Shown here piece after piece: positions 7,692 to 16,078 of a stretch of 64,000 nucleotides of DNA. Each line of letters opens with the position of its first letter. Positions within the stretch are counted from its first letter, which is position 1. The translations under genes were made by a program, and so were the position numbers. The notes under the pieces were generated by a model that saw nothing but the letters and a program-made list of their open reading frames with translations, ran no database searches and was not told where the DNA came from. The DNA is from Microbacterium sp. Leaf320 (lineage in GTDB: Bacteria > Actinomycetota > Actinomycetes > Actinomycetales > Microbacteriaceae): positions 950,520 through 1,014,519 of the forward strand of contig NZ_LMOD01000002.1 in NCBI RefSeq assembly GCF_001423485.1. The letters run 5' to 3'.

Positions 7692-9215
7692 TCAGGCCAG
7701 CTCGATCACCGACCACGACAGCGGCGGCAGCGTCGCGCGCACCGCGCCGTCGACGACCTCGGCGCCCGCCAGCGGCACCATGTGCACGGCATCCTGCGTG
7801 GTCTCGAGGTTCGCGGTGTGGCGGTCGCCGCCCTCGGGAATCGTCAGCGTCTCGGCGTTCACGACACGCAGGCCGGTGAGGCCGCGGAGCTCGACCGTCA
7901 GGTCACTCTCCTCGTCGAGCGAGCGGTTCGCGACGAACACGACGACGCGTCCGGTCTCCTCATCCCAGGTGGCTGCCGCATCGACGGCGTCGACCCCGCC
8001 GTAGCGCTTGGTCTCGATCTGCGGCGCCGACACCGCGAGGCGCAGGATGCGGCCCTTCGCGAGACGTGCCATGCGCTCGAAGGGCCAGAAGCTCGTCTGA
8101 CGCCACGCCGGACCGTTCTCCTCCGAGCGGATCGGCGCGATCACGTTCACGAGCTGCGCCTGGTTGGCGATCTTCACGCGGTCGCCGTGACGCAGCAGGC
8201 TGTTGAGCAGCGTGCCCACGACCACGGCATCCGTCACGTTGTAGGTGTCCTCGATCAGGCGCGGATGCTTCTTCCACCCGGCCTTGGCGATCTCGACCGA
8301 CTCGACGTCGTTGAACTGCACCTGGTCCCACACGTTCCACTCGTCGAACGAGATGTCGACCTGCTTGGTGTGCTTGCCTGCGGCCTTCACGGCGTCGATC
8401 GTCGCGATGACGCCGTCGATGAAGGCATCCATGTCGACCGACTCCGCGAGGAACGACTCGGCGTCGCCGTCGTGCTCCTGGTAGTACGCGTGCATCGAGA
8501 TGAAGTCGACCTCGTCGTAGGCGTGGGTCAGAACCGTGTTCTCCCAGGTGCCGAACGTCGGCATCGACCGGCCGGACGAGCCGACCGCGACGAGCTCGAT
8601 GGTCGGGTCGACGAGCTTCATGGCCTTGGCCGACTCCTGCGCCAGGCGCCCGTACTCGGTCGCGGTCTTGCCGCCGATCTGCCACGGGCCGTCGAGCTCG
8701 TTGCCCAGGCACCACAGCTTGATGTCGAACGGCTTCTCGGCGCCGTTCTTGCGACGGAGATCCGACCAGTAGGTGCCGCTCGGGTGGTTCGCGTACTCGA
8801 CGAGCGACCGCGCCTCTTCGACACCGCGGGTGCCGAGGTTGATGGCCTCCATGACCTCGACGTCGGCCTCCTTCGCCCAGTCCATGAACTCGTGCAGACC
8901 GAACGCGTTGGTCTCGATCGTGTGCCAGGCGCCGTCGATGCGCACGGGGCGGTCTTCGACCGGGCCGACCCCGTCTTCCCAGCGGTAGCCGGAGACGAAG
9001 TTGCCCCCGGGGTAGCGGACCACCGTCGGTCCCATCTCCTTCACCAGGGCGAGGACGTCCTGACGGAAGCCGCGCTCGTCGGCCTGCGGGTGCCCCGGTT
9101 CGTAGATGCCGGTGTACACGCAGCGTCCCATGTGCTCGACGAACGACCCGAAGAGCCTCCGAGGGACGTCGGCGATGGTGAAGTCGCGGTCGATGGTGAT
9201 GCGGGCCTGAGACAT
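7692..9215 (-). CDS. abfA: Alpha-L-arabinofuranosidase, GH51
   Basis: A 507-residue intracellular GH51 enzyme (no signal peptide) that releases terminal L-arabinofuranose from arabino- and arabinoxylo-oligosaccharides. The acid/base Glu is in WCLGNELDGPW at about residue 173 and the nucleophile Glu in ISFDEWNVW at about residue 292; the N-terminal VRYPGGNFVSGYRWEDGVGP block is also diagnostic. It has a good AGGAGAGCA ribosome site. It is the last gene of a minus-strand cluster behind a CUT1 transporter and a LacI gene, so it should digest the sugars that transporter brings in. Confidence 0.95.
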   Translation of the reverse strand: MSQARITIDRDFTIADVPRRLFGSFVEHMGRCVYTGIYEPGHPQADERGFRQDVLALVKEMGPTVVRYPGGNFVSGYRWEDGVGPVEDRPVRIDGAWHTIETNAFGLHEFMDWAKEADVEVMEAINLGTRGVEEARSLVEYANHPSGTYWSDLRRKNGAEKPFDIKLWCLGNELDGPWQIGGKTATEYGRLAQESAKAMKLVDPTIELVAVGSSGRSMPTFGTWENTVLTHAYDEVDFISMHAYYQEHDGDAESFLAESVDMDAFIDGVIATIDAVKAAGKHTKQVDISFDEWNVWDQVQFNDVESVEIAKAGWKKHPRLIEDTYNVTDAVVVGTLLNSLLRHGDRVKIANQAQLVNVIAPIRSEENGPAWRQTSFWPFERMARLAKGRILRLAVSAPQIETKRYGGVDAVDAAATWDEETGRVVVFVANRSLDEESDLTVELRGLTGLRVVNAETLTIPEGGDRHTANLETTQDAVHMVPLAGAEVVDGAVRATLPPLSWSVIELA

Positions 9216-9254
9216 TGCTCTCCTAGATTTCTGGCTCTCGAGCCGGGTGGGGGA

Positions 9255-10160
9255 CTACTGACCGCCGAAGCCGCTGGTCGCGACTCCCTTGACGATCTGC
9301 TTCTGGAAGATGATGAACACGATGATCAGCGGCAGCGCCGCGAGCACGGCCTGAGCCATGACCTGGGCGTACTGCACGCCGTAGGCGCTGATGACCGTCT
9401 GGAGTCCGACCGGGAGCGTCATCAGGGTGGTGTCGTTGATGACGAGGAACGGCCAGAGGAAGTTGTTCCAGGCGCCGATGAACACGAAGATCGCGACGGA
9501 TGCCAGGATCGGCCGCGAGAGCGGCAGCACGATCGACCAGAAGATGCGGAGGCGACTGGCGCCGTCGACCCGCGCCGCATCTTCGAGCTCGATCGGGATC
9601 GCGTCGAAGAACCGCTTCAGGATGAACACCATCGCCGGCGCCACGACCTGTGGCAGGATCAGACCCCAGTAGGTGTCGATCATGTTGAACGCGAGCATCT
9701 CGTAGAACAGCGGGATGATCAGCACCTGCGGCGGCACCACGATCGAGGCGATGATCGCCACGAACAGCCACTTGCGGCCGGTGAAGTCGAGCCGCGAGAA
9801 CGCGTAGGCGGCCAGGGCCGAGATGGTCAGCGTGATCAGGGTCACGGCGATCGAGGTCCACAGGCTGTTGAACGCCCAGGTGTAGACGTTGCCCTGCGAC
9901 AGGATCGCGGTGAAAGCCTCGATCGTCGGCCCGGTGGCACCGATCCACGACGGGTCGCCGCTGGCGGCATCCGTCTCGGTCTTGAAGGCCGTCGCGACCG
10001 CCCAGAGGAACGGCAGCAGCCAGCCGACCGCGAGGATGATCAGCACGACGAGAGCGCTGATGCGGAGTGCGCCGAACGGCTTCTGCCCCGGCAGGTGCGA
10101 GCGACGGGCGCGCGCGGGCTTGGCGGTGGTGATGGTCTCGGTGAGAGTGGCGGTGGACAT
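9255..10160 (-). CDS. Carbohydrate ABC transporter permease, MalG type
   Basis: A 301-residue CUT1 inner-membrane permease with six predicted membrane helices after a cytoplasmic N-terminus. The EAA loop that docks the ATPase is visible as IELEDAARVDGASRLRIFWSIVLPLSRP. Its start overlaps the stop of the upstream permease gene (TGATG at 10158-10162), so the pair is translationally coupled and should form the heterodimeric channel. No ATPase gene accompanies the operon; CUT1 systems of this kind usually borrow a shared MsmK/MsiK-like ATPase encoded elsewhere. Substrate is inferred as arabino-oligosaccharide from the adjacent GH51 gene. Confidence 0.93.
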   Translation of the reverse strand: MSTATLTETITTAKPARARRSHLPGQKPFGALRISALVVLIILAVGWLLPFLWAVATAFKTETDAASGDPSWIGATGPTIEAFTAILSQGNVYTWAFNSLWTSIAVTLITLTISALAAYAFSRLDFTGRKWLFVAIIASIVVPPQVLIIPLFYEMLAFNMIDTYWGLILPQVVAPAMVFILKRFFDAIPIELEDAARVDGASRLRIFWSIVLPLSRPILASVAIFVFIGAWNNFLWPFLVINDTTLMTLPVGLQTVISAYGVQYAQVMAQAVLAALPLIIVFIIFQKQIVKGVATSGFGGQ

Positions 10161-11110
10161 CACAGCTGCGACTCCTTCCGGCGGCGCGAGATCAAGGCCT
10201 GCGCGACGCCGATGATGACGATGAGGGCGAAGAAGACATAGGAGATCGCGGCCGAGTAGCCGAATCGGTAGCTGACGAAGCCGGCTTCGTAGATGTACTG
10301 GACGATCGAGCGGGTGGTGTCGCTCGCGACGCCGCCGAGCATCTGGTACGCCTGGTCGAAGAGCTTGAGCGACGCCAGGATCTGCAGGATCAGGATCAGG
10401 ACGGTCGCGGGGCCGAGCTGCGGGAGCGTGATCGACCAGAACTGCCGCCACGGGCCCGCGCCGTCGAGGGATGCTGCTTCGTACTGCTGCGGCGGGATGT
10501 TCTGCATCGCCGCGAGGTAGAGCAGGAAGTTGAATCCGACCGTCCACCAGACGGTGGCGATCACGATCGACAGCATGTTCGTGTCGGGATTCTGCAGCCA
10601 GGCCAGCGGCTCGAGGCCGAAGGCCTTCAGGATGTTGTTGGCCGCACCGATCTGCGGGTTGAAGATCCAGACCCAGATCTGCGAGATCACGGTCGAGGCG
10701 AGCAGGTACGGCATGAAGAACGACAGCCGCCACAGCCACTGGCCGGGGATCCCGCGGTCGACGAGTGCGGCCATGATCAGCGCGATCACGACGAGCGGGA
10801 CCGTCGACAGCAGCGTGAACCACACCGTGTTGCCCATCGAACGCCACATGACCGGGTCGGCCAGTGCCTCGGCGTAGTTCGCGAAGCCGACGAAGGCGCC
10901 GCCTGCGCCGGTGAGCGACTGGTCGGTGAAACTGAGGATGATGCCGTGCACGATCGGCCAGGCGAGGAACAGCACGAAGGCGATGAGGAACGGGGCGAGG
11001 AACGCCCAGCTGATGAGCTGCTCGCGGTTGCGAGAGCCGGCGCGACGGATCGGCAGCGCGGCCTTGGAGCCGGTGACGATCGTGCGGGTGGAGTCGGTTG
11101 CCGTGGTCAT
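10160..11110 (-). CDS. Carbohydrate ABC transporter permease, MalF type
   Basis: A 316-residue CUT1 permease with about six membrane helices and the ATPase-contact motif QYEAASLDGAGPWRQFWSITLPQLGP. It partners the MalG-type permease downstream. Its ATG overlaps the stop of the substrate-binding-protein gene by 4 bp and its own stop overlaps the next start, showing tight coupling of the three transporter genes. The N-terminal 30 residues are basic and cytoplasmic. Together these form an arabino-oligosaccharide importer by context. Confidence 0.93.
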   Translation of the reverse strand: MTTATDSTRTIVTGSKAALPIRRAGSRNREQLISWAFLAPFLIAFVLFLAWPIVHGIILSFTDQSLTGAGGAFVGFANYAEALADPVMWRSMGNTVWFTLLSTVPLVVIALIMAALVDRGIPGQWLWRLSFFMPYLLASTVISQIWVWIFNPQIGAANNILKAFGLEPLAWLQNPDTNMLSIVIATVWWTVGFNFLLYLAAMQNIPPQQYEAASLDGAGPWRQFWSITLPQLGPATVLILILQILASLKLFDQAYQMLGGVASDTTRSIVQYIYEAGFVSYRFGYSAAISYVFFALIVIIGVAQALISRRRKESQL

Positions 11111-12444
11111 GATGCGAACTTCCCCTCGGGATCAGCCGGGTTCGGCTGGCTGAGGAGCGTGTTCACGCGGGCCTCGAATCGGTCGATCGCGGCGGCGGGG
11201 TCGTCGCCCGAGAGCAGCACGCCCTGCACGGCGGCGCCGAACTCGCCCTGGAAGTTCGAGCCTGATCCGGTGAACCACGCGGTCGGGTCGTAGACGACGT
11301 GCTGAGCGGCCTCGGCGTAGTGCGCCTGCGGGATCAGGTCGTCGTACTCGGGGGATTCGGTGACGGGAAGGAAGGCGGGGATGTGTCCGGCTTCTGCCCA
11401 GCCGAACGAGCCCTTCAGCATGTCGGCGACGAACTGGTAGGTCAGGTCGCGCTTCTTCTCGTCGGCGTTGGTCTGGTGCGGCAGCACGAACGAGTGCGAG
11501 TCGGCGTAGACCGCCGGCGTGCCGTAGAGGGTGGGGATCATGGTCGCGTCGAACGGGATCCCGGCGTTCTGCATGGTGCGCAGCTCCCAGACTCCGGTGA
11601 ACAGCATCCCGCTCTTGCCGGTCGCGAATTCGGCGACGGCGCTGCCGTAGTCGGCCTGCGCGAGGGCGATCTCACCGTCGAGCAGGGTGCGCATGAGCGA
11701 GAGGGATTCGACCGCGGCATCCTTGTCGATCACGGCCTTGCCCCCAGGCGGGAGCTCCATCGCGCCGCCGTGCTGCGAGTAGAAGGTGTAGAAGAGGCGC
11801 CACATCTGGGCGCCGTCGCCGAGGTAGCCGTACGAGAGCGCATGGCCGTCTGCCTGGCCGCCGATCGTGCGCAGCTGGTCGACGAACTCGTCGGGGGAGG
11901 AGGTCTCGATCAGGCGGCCGTCGCTGTCGAGCACGCCGGCGGCATCGCAGATGTCGGTGTTGAACATCGCGACGAACGGATGCGCGTCGAGCGCGATGCT
12001 GTACATGTTCTCGCCGACGAAGCCCTTCTCCCAGATGGGCTTCGGGAACTTCGTGCTGTCAACACCGAGCGAGGCGAGTCGGTCGAGGTCCCACGTGTCG
12101 AGCAGGCCGCCGGGGGCCCAGCCGACGGTGCGGGTCGCGTGCATGATCGCGACGTCGGGGGCGCGGCCGCCGGCACCGGCCATCGCGAGCTTCGTGTAGT
12201 ACGGGGTGCCCCAGGCGAGGACGGTCGGACGGATGCGGTACGCGCTCTGCGCGGAGTTCGCGGTGTCGAGCAGTTGCGACATGGTGACGCCGTCGCCGCC
12301 CGAGAGCAGATGCCAGAACTGCAGGGTCGTGGTGTTCGAGCCGGGGACGGTGCCGGGTGCGCAGCCGGCGAGCAGGGCTGCCGCGGCTGTGACCGATGCT
12401 GCGGTCAGGAACTGCCGTCTGGACATATCGAGCGGGGGCGTCAT
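11107..12444 (-). CDS. Sugar ABC transporter substrate-binding lipoprotein (Tat-type signal)
   Basis: A 445-residue family-1 solute-binding protein. The N-terminus reads SRRQFLTAASVTAAAALLAGC: a twin-arginine motif followed by a lipobox, so it is likely exported folded by Tat and lipid-anchored at Cys. The start at 12444 is fixed by the AAGGAGTGAC ribosome site. It captures oligosaccharide outside the membrane and feeds the two permeases encoded next to it. The promoter carries a LacI-type palindrome (12485-12500), so expression should respond to the LacI gene just upstream. Confidence 0.92.
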   Translation of the reverse strand: MTPPLDMSRRQFLTAASVTAAAALLAGCAPGTVPGSNTTTLQFWHLLSGGDGVTMSQLLDTANSAQSAYRIRPTVLAWGTPYYTKLAMAGAGGRAPDVAIMHATRTVGWAPGGLLDTWDLDRLASLGVDSTKFPKPIWEKGFVGENMYSIALDAHPFVAMFNTDICDAAGVLDSDGRLIETSSPDEFVDQLRTIGGQADGHALSYGYLGDGAQMWRLFYTFYSQHGGAMELPPGGKAVIDKDAAVESLSLMRTLLDGEIALAQADYGSAVAEFATGKSGMLFTGVWELRTMQNAGIPFDATMIPTLYGTPAVYADSHSFVLPHQTNADEKKRDLTYQFVADMLKGSFGWAEAGHIPAFLPVTESPEYDDLIPQAHYAEAAQHVVYDPTAWFTGSGSNFQGEFGAAVQGVLLSGDDPAAAIDRFEARVNTLLSQPNPADPEGKFAS

Positions 12445-12482
12445 CGTCACTCCTTCGTGACTGCGGGCGGGATCGAGGTACA

Positions 12483-12511
12483 TCATTACATCGATGTAAT
12501 CGCGGGCGCAA
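12483..12511 (-). promoter_or_regulatory. Promoter with LacI operator for the arabino-oligosaccharide transporter operon
   Basis: On the minus strand TTGCGC (12506-12511) and TAATGA (12483-12488) are separated by 17 bp. The perfect 16-bp palindrome ATTACATCGATGTAAT (12485-12500) fills the spacer and part of the -10, the expected position for a repressor. The rest of 12445-12605 is GC-rich leader with no gene seen. Confidence 0.8.
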
Positions 12512-12605
12512 GAGAGAAACCGGAAGGAGAGGACGCGGGGACGCGAGGGACGAACGGGGCGGGTGGGCGCGGGGGACGCGGGGATGCCGTGCGCGACAGG
12601 GCGCG

Positions 12606-13652
12606 TCAGGGGCGGTAGCCGCGCGGGGTGCCCTGAGTGCTGTCGCGCTCGAGAAGATGATGCGAGAGGGTGAGGGACCGCGGTGGGGTCGCGCGATCGT
12701 CGATGCGCGACTCGAGGAGCCCCAGCGCCGCATCGGCGAATGCCCGACGATCGAAGGCGATCGTCGTGAGCGACGGCGACGTGTACCGCGAGAACTCGAC
12801 GTCGTCGAAGCCCGTCACGATCACGTCGCCCGGCACGCTCACGCCGTGGTCGTGCAGGGCGTGCAGTGCGCCGAGCGCCAGGGAGTCGGTGAAGGCGACG
12901 ATCGCATCGAAGGCCACGCCCCGCCGGAACAGCGTCTCGACGCCATCCGCTCCGCCCGTCATCGACCACGGCATCGGGTTGATCTCGAGAGCGGTGTCGC
13001 GGGGGATGCCGGCCTCGCGGAGCGCGTCGTGCACGCCCTCGAGCCTCAGACGGCTGGTCGCGGTCGCGACCGAGGCATCGTCGTCGGCGCCGATCACCGC
13101 GATGCGAGTCGCGCCACGCGAGAGCACATGCCGAGTGACGTCGGCGGCTGCCCGGCGGCTGTCGATGCGCACGTGGTCGGCCCTGTTCTGCTCGACCTCG
13201 CCCAGCACGACGAGCGGAGGAAGGCGATCGGCGTACTTCAGCACGCTGTCTTCGAGACGGATGGGGTTGAGGATCAGGCCGTCGACGAGATGGGCGCGAG
13301 CGCGAGAGACCAGCTCCCTCTCGCGCTCGGGGTCGGTCGCCGTCTCTTCGATCTGCACGGCGAGCCCACGTTCGTGGGCGGCGTCGACGAGGCGGTGCAT
13401 CAGCTCTGCCGAGAAGGCGGTCGCCAGATCCGGCAGAGCGACGGCGATGATTCCGGAGCGACCCTTGCGGAGTCCTCGGGCGCTGAGGTTGGGCACGAAA
13501 TCGAGCTGCGCCATCGCCGCCTCGACCTTGACGCGGGTCTCGTCTCGCACGGCCACCGTGCGGGTGACGACGTTCGAGACGGTCTTCGTCGAGACTCCCG
13601 CCAGAGCGGCGACGTCTTTCATCGTCGCGCGGGGAGGCGGCATCGCTGTCAT
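12606..13652 (-). CDS. LacI-family repressor of the GH51/transporter operon
   Basis: A 348-residue LacI/GalR regulator. The helix-turn-helix reads MKDVAALAGVSTKTVSNVV and the hinge helix follows at PNLSARGLRKGRSGIIAV; the remaining 270 residues form the periplasmic-binding-protein-like sensor domain. It probably binds ATTACATCGATGTAAT upstream of the transporter operon and CTCCATCGATGGAG in its own divergent promoter, which share the core CATCGATG. TAGGCT lies exactly 6 nt before the ATG at 13652, supporting a leaderless transcript and this start. The effector is probably an arabinose-containing sugar, an inference from the target genes. Confidence 0.93.
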   Translation of the reverse strand: MTAMPPPRATMKDVAALAGVSTKTVSNVVTRTVAVRDETRVKVEAAMAQLDFVPNLSARGLRKGRSGIIAVALPDLATAFSAELMHRLVDAAHERGLAVQIEETATDPERERELVSRARAHLVDGLILNPIRLEDSVLKYADRLPPLVVLGEVEQNRADHVRIDSRRAAADVTRHVLSRGATRIAVIGADDDASVATATSRLRLEGVHDALREAGIPRDTALEINPMPWSMTGGADGVETLFRRGVAFDAIVAFTDSLALGALHALHDHGVSVPGDVIVTGFDDVEFSRYTSPSLTTIAFDRRAFADAALGLLESRIDDRATPPRSLTLSHHLLERDSTQGTPRGYRP

Positions 13653-13689
13653 CCGGTCAGCCTATCCATGCGTGTCGTCATCGTCGCTG

Positions 13690-13703
13690 CTCCATCGATG
13701 GAG
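13690..13703. promoter_or_regulatory. Probable LacI operator in the divergent lacI/alditol-oxidase promoter
   Basis: CTCCATCGATGGAG is a perfect 14-bp palindrome with the same CATCGATG centre as the operator at 12485-12500. It lies between two divergent leaderless promoters, so the repressor could control both itself and the oxidase. Confidence 0.55.
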
Positions 13704-13731
13704 GCAGAGGCTGCCTGACTAACATGGCGCC

Positions 13732-14991
13732 ATGACCATCGAACGCAACTGGGCAGGCAACCTCACCTATCGCGCATCCGCGGTCGAGCATCCGTCGTCG
13801 ATCGAGGAGCTGCAGTCGCTGCTCGCGCGCGGCGGGTCCGTGCGGTTCCTCGGCTCTCGGCACTGCTTCAACGACATCGCCGACACCGACGGGGCGCTCA
13901 TCGCGCTCGACCGGCTGCCGGTCGTCTTCGAGATCAATGACGCCCGCGACGCTGTGCGCGTCTCGGGCGGGCTGCGCTACGGCGACATCGCGCCGCGCCT
14001 CGGGGCGGAGGGGCTTGCTCTCGCGAACCTCGCTTCGCTGCCGCACATCTCGATCGCCGGGGCCGTGGCCACGGGCACGCACGGGTCGGGCGACGCGACC
14101 GGGTCGCTGGCGACCGCGGTGCGCGCGCTCACGATCGTCACGCCCGCAGGAGACGTGCGCACGCTCGCCCGCGGTGACGAGGACTTCGACGGCGCGGTCG
14201 TGAGCCTCGGGGCGCTCGGCGCCGTCGTCGAGGTCACGCTCGACGTCGAGCCGACCTACGACGTCGCGCAGCACGTGTTCGAGCATCCGTCGTGGGATGC
14301 GATCCTCGCCGACTTCGACGAGGTCACGGGCATCGGCACGAGCGTCAGCATCTTCTCGACCTGGACCCGCACCGACATCGCCGACCAGATCTGGGTCAAG
14401 CAGCGCCACCCCGAGGCACATGAGCTCGTCCGCGACGGCCTCTTCGAGCGACTCGGTGCGGAGCCGGCGACGAGCAAGCGGCATCCGATCCTCGGCGTCG
14501 ATCCCGTCGCCTGCACCGAGCAGCTCGGCGAGCCGGGGCCGTGGTTCGAGCGCCTCGCGCACTTCAAGCTCGAGTTCACGCCGTCGGCCGGCGCCGAGAT
14601 CCAGAGCGAGTACCTGGTGCCCCGCGCCGATGCGGTCGCCGCGATCCAGGCGGTTCGCACGCTTGCCGGCCAGATCGCACCGCTGCTGCTCGTGAACGAG
14701 ATCCGCACGGTCGCCCCCGACTACCTCTGGCTGAGCTCGTCGCAGGGCACGGATGCCGTCGGCATCCACTTCACGTGGAAGCCCGACGAGGCGGCGGTGC
14801 GTGAGTTCTTGCCGACACTCGAGGCGCTTCTGCCCGCGACCGCCCGCCCCCACTGGGGCAAGGTCTTCACCCTCGACCCGGCGGAGGTGCGCTCGCGCTA
14901 CCAGCGGTGGGACGACTTCGCAGCCCTCGCCGCCCGATTCGACCCCGAGCGCCGGCTCGTGAACCCGTATCTGGAGCGCCTCGGGCTGTAG
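13732..14991 (+). CDS. xyoA: Alditol (xylitol/sorbitol) oxidase, covalent FAD
   Basis: A 419-residue FAD-dependent oxidase of the vanillyl-alcohol-oxidase superfamily. GSRHCFNDIAD places the His expected to carry FAD covalently at about residue 44 (His46 in Streptomyces AldO), the FAD fold continues with SIAGAVATGTHGSG, and the C-terminal HWGKVF motif is typical of the aldonolactone/alditol oxidase branch. It would oxidise the terminal hydroxyl of xylitol, sorbitol or arabitol to an aldose using O2. TAACAT is 6 nt before the ATG, so it seems leaderless. Divergence from the arabinan LacI gene suggests pentitol metabolism; an aldonolactone oxidase is the alternative. Confidence 0.85.
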   Translation: MTIERNWAGNLTYRASAVEHPSSIEELQSLLARGGSVRFLGSRHCFNDIADTDGALIALDRLPVVFEINDARDAVRVSGGLRYGDIAPRLGAEGLALANLASLPHISIAGAVATGTHGSGDATGSLATAVRALTIVTPAGDVRTLARGDEDFDGAVVSLGALGAVVEVTLDVEPTYDVAQHVFEHPSWDAILADFDEVTGIGTSVSIFSTWTRTDIADQIWVKQRHPEAHELVRDGLFERLGAEPATSKRHPILGVDPVACTEQLGEPGPWFERLAHFKLEFTPSAGAEIQSEYLVPRADAVAAIQAVRTLAGQIAPLLLVNEIRTVAPDYLWLSSSQGTDAVGIHFTWKPDEAAVREFLPTLEALLPATARPHWGKVFTLDPAEVRSRYQRWDDFAALAARFDPERRLVNPYLERLGL

Positions 14992-15014
14992 CGCATCCAT
15001 TGCACCACCACGGT

Positions 15015-15029
15015 TGTTCTCGGTAACAT
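15015..15029 (+). promoter_or_regulatory. LacI operator upstream of the furanose-importer regulator
   Basis: TGTTCTCGGTAACAT matches the palindrome ATGTTCCCGGTAACAT found before the binding-protein gene (17687-17702). It lies 30 bp before the LacI start at 15059, pointing to autoregulation. Confidence 0.7.
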
Positions 15030-15058
15030 TCTCCGAGGTTCGGCCGACGGAGGTGCGC

Positions 15059-16078
15059 ATGGTGAACGTCGGCTCCGACAAGCCCAACATCCGCCAGGTC
15101 GCGACCATCGCGGGTGTGTCGCACATGACCGTGTCTCGTGTGCTCAACGATCACCCGAACATCAAACCCGACACCCGGCGCCGTGTGCTCGAGGCCATCG
15201 AAGAGCTCGACTACCGGCCCAATCTCGTGGCCAGGGCGCTGGCGACCCAGCGCACCCGGCGCATCGGCGTCATCGTCGAGAGCGCGGTGGCCCACGGCCC
15301 GACCAGCATCCTCCGCGCGGTCGAGCTGTCGGCGCGTGCCGCGGGATACTCGGTCACCCCGATCGCGCTGCACGAGGGCGATGCGCTCTCTCCCCAGGAG
15401 GCGGTCGACAACCTCGTCACACAGGGGGTCGACGCGCTCTGCGTGATCGCGCCGCGATCGTCGTCCGTCGCAGCTCTTCGCCGTATCGCGATCACGGTGC
15501 CGATGCTCGTCGTCAAGGCAGACGCCGACCCGACCTTCCTCACCGTGTCGATCGACCAGCACGCCGGCACGACGCTCGTCGTCGACCATCTCGTCGCACT
15601 CGGCCATCGTGACATCCTGCATCTCTCCGGCCCGCTGGACTGGCTGGACGCGAGGGCCAGGGAGCGCGCATTCCACTCGAGGGCCAAGTCGTGGGGCATC
15701 CGCGAGAGGCCGATCGTGGTCGGCGACTGGTCGGCGGACTTCGCCTACGACTTCGCGAAGGGGCTCACGCGGCTGCCGGACTACACGGCGATCTTCGCCG
15801 CCAACGACGACATGGCGATCGGTCTGATCCATGGGCTGCACGACCGCGGCTTCGAGGTGCCCACCGATCTCAGCGTCGTCGGATTCGACGACATCCCGCT
15901 CGCGCGCCATTTCATCCCGCCGCTGACGACCGTGCGGCAGGACTTCGGCGCACTGGGTGTCTCGGTCGTCGAGATGCTGCGCGCGGCGATCGAAGGGCGC
16001 GACATCCCCGCGCTCACCCGCATCCCCACCGAGCTCGTGGCGCGCGCCTCGTCGGCCGCGCCGCGGGAGGTGCGATGA
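15059..16078 (+). CDS. LacI-family regulator of the ytf-type importer
   Basis: A 339-residue LacI/GalR protein with the DNA-binding segment NIRQVATIAGVSHMTVSRVLNDHPNIKPDTRRRV and hinge RPNLVARALATQRTRRIGV. GGAGG at 15049-15053 sits 5 nt before the ATG at 15059 and decides the start over upstream in-frame codons that would run through the operator. Its stop overlaps the first ATPase gene by 4 bp, so regulator and transporter are one transcript. The likely operator TGTT(C)YCGGTAACA occurs both before this gene and before the binding-protein gene. Confidence 0.93.
   Translation: MVNVGSDKPNIRQVATIAGVSHMTVSRVLNDHPNIKPDTRRRVLEAIEELDYRPNLVARALATQRTRRIGVIVESAVAHGPTSILRAVELSARAAGYSVTPIALHEGDALSPQEAVDNLVTQGVDALCVIAPRSSSVAALRRIAITVPMLVVKADADPTFLTVSIDQHAGTTLVVDHLVALGHRDILHLSGPLDWLDARARERAFHSRAKSWGIRERPIVVGDWSADFAYDFAKGLTRLPDYTAIFAANDDMAIGLIHGLHDRGFEVPTDLSVVGFDDIPLARHFIPPLTTVRQDFGALGVSVVEMLRAAIEGRDIPALTRIPTELVARASSAAPREVR

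Noticed and set aside
7242..10241. A 999-codon plus-strand open frame spanning prpC, GH51 and permease genes
   Set aside because: It crosses a terminator hairpin and runs antisense to strongly supported genes with catalytic motifs.
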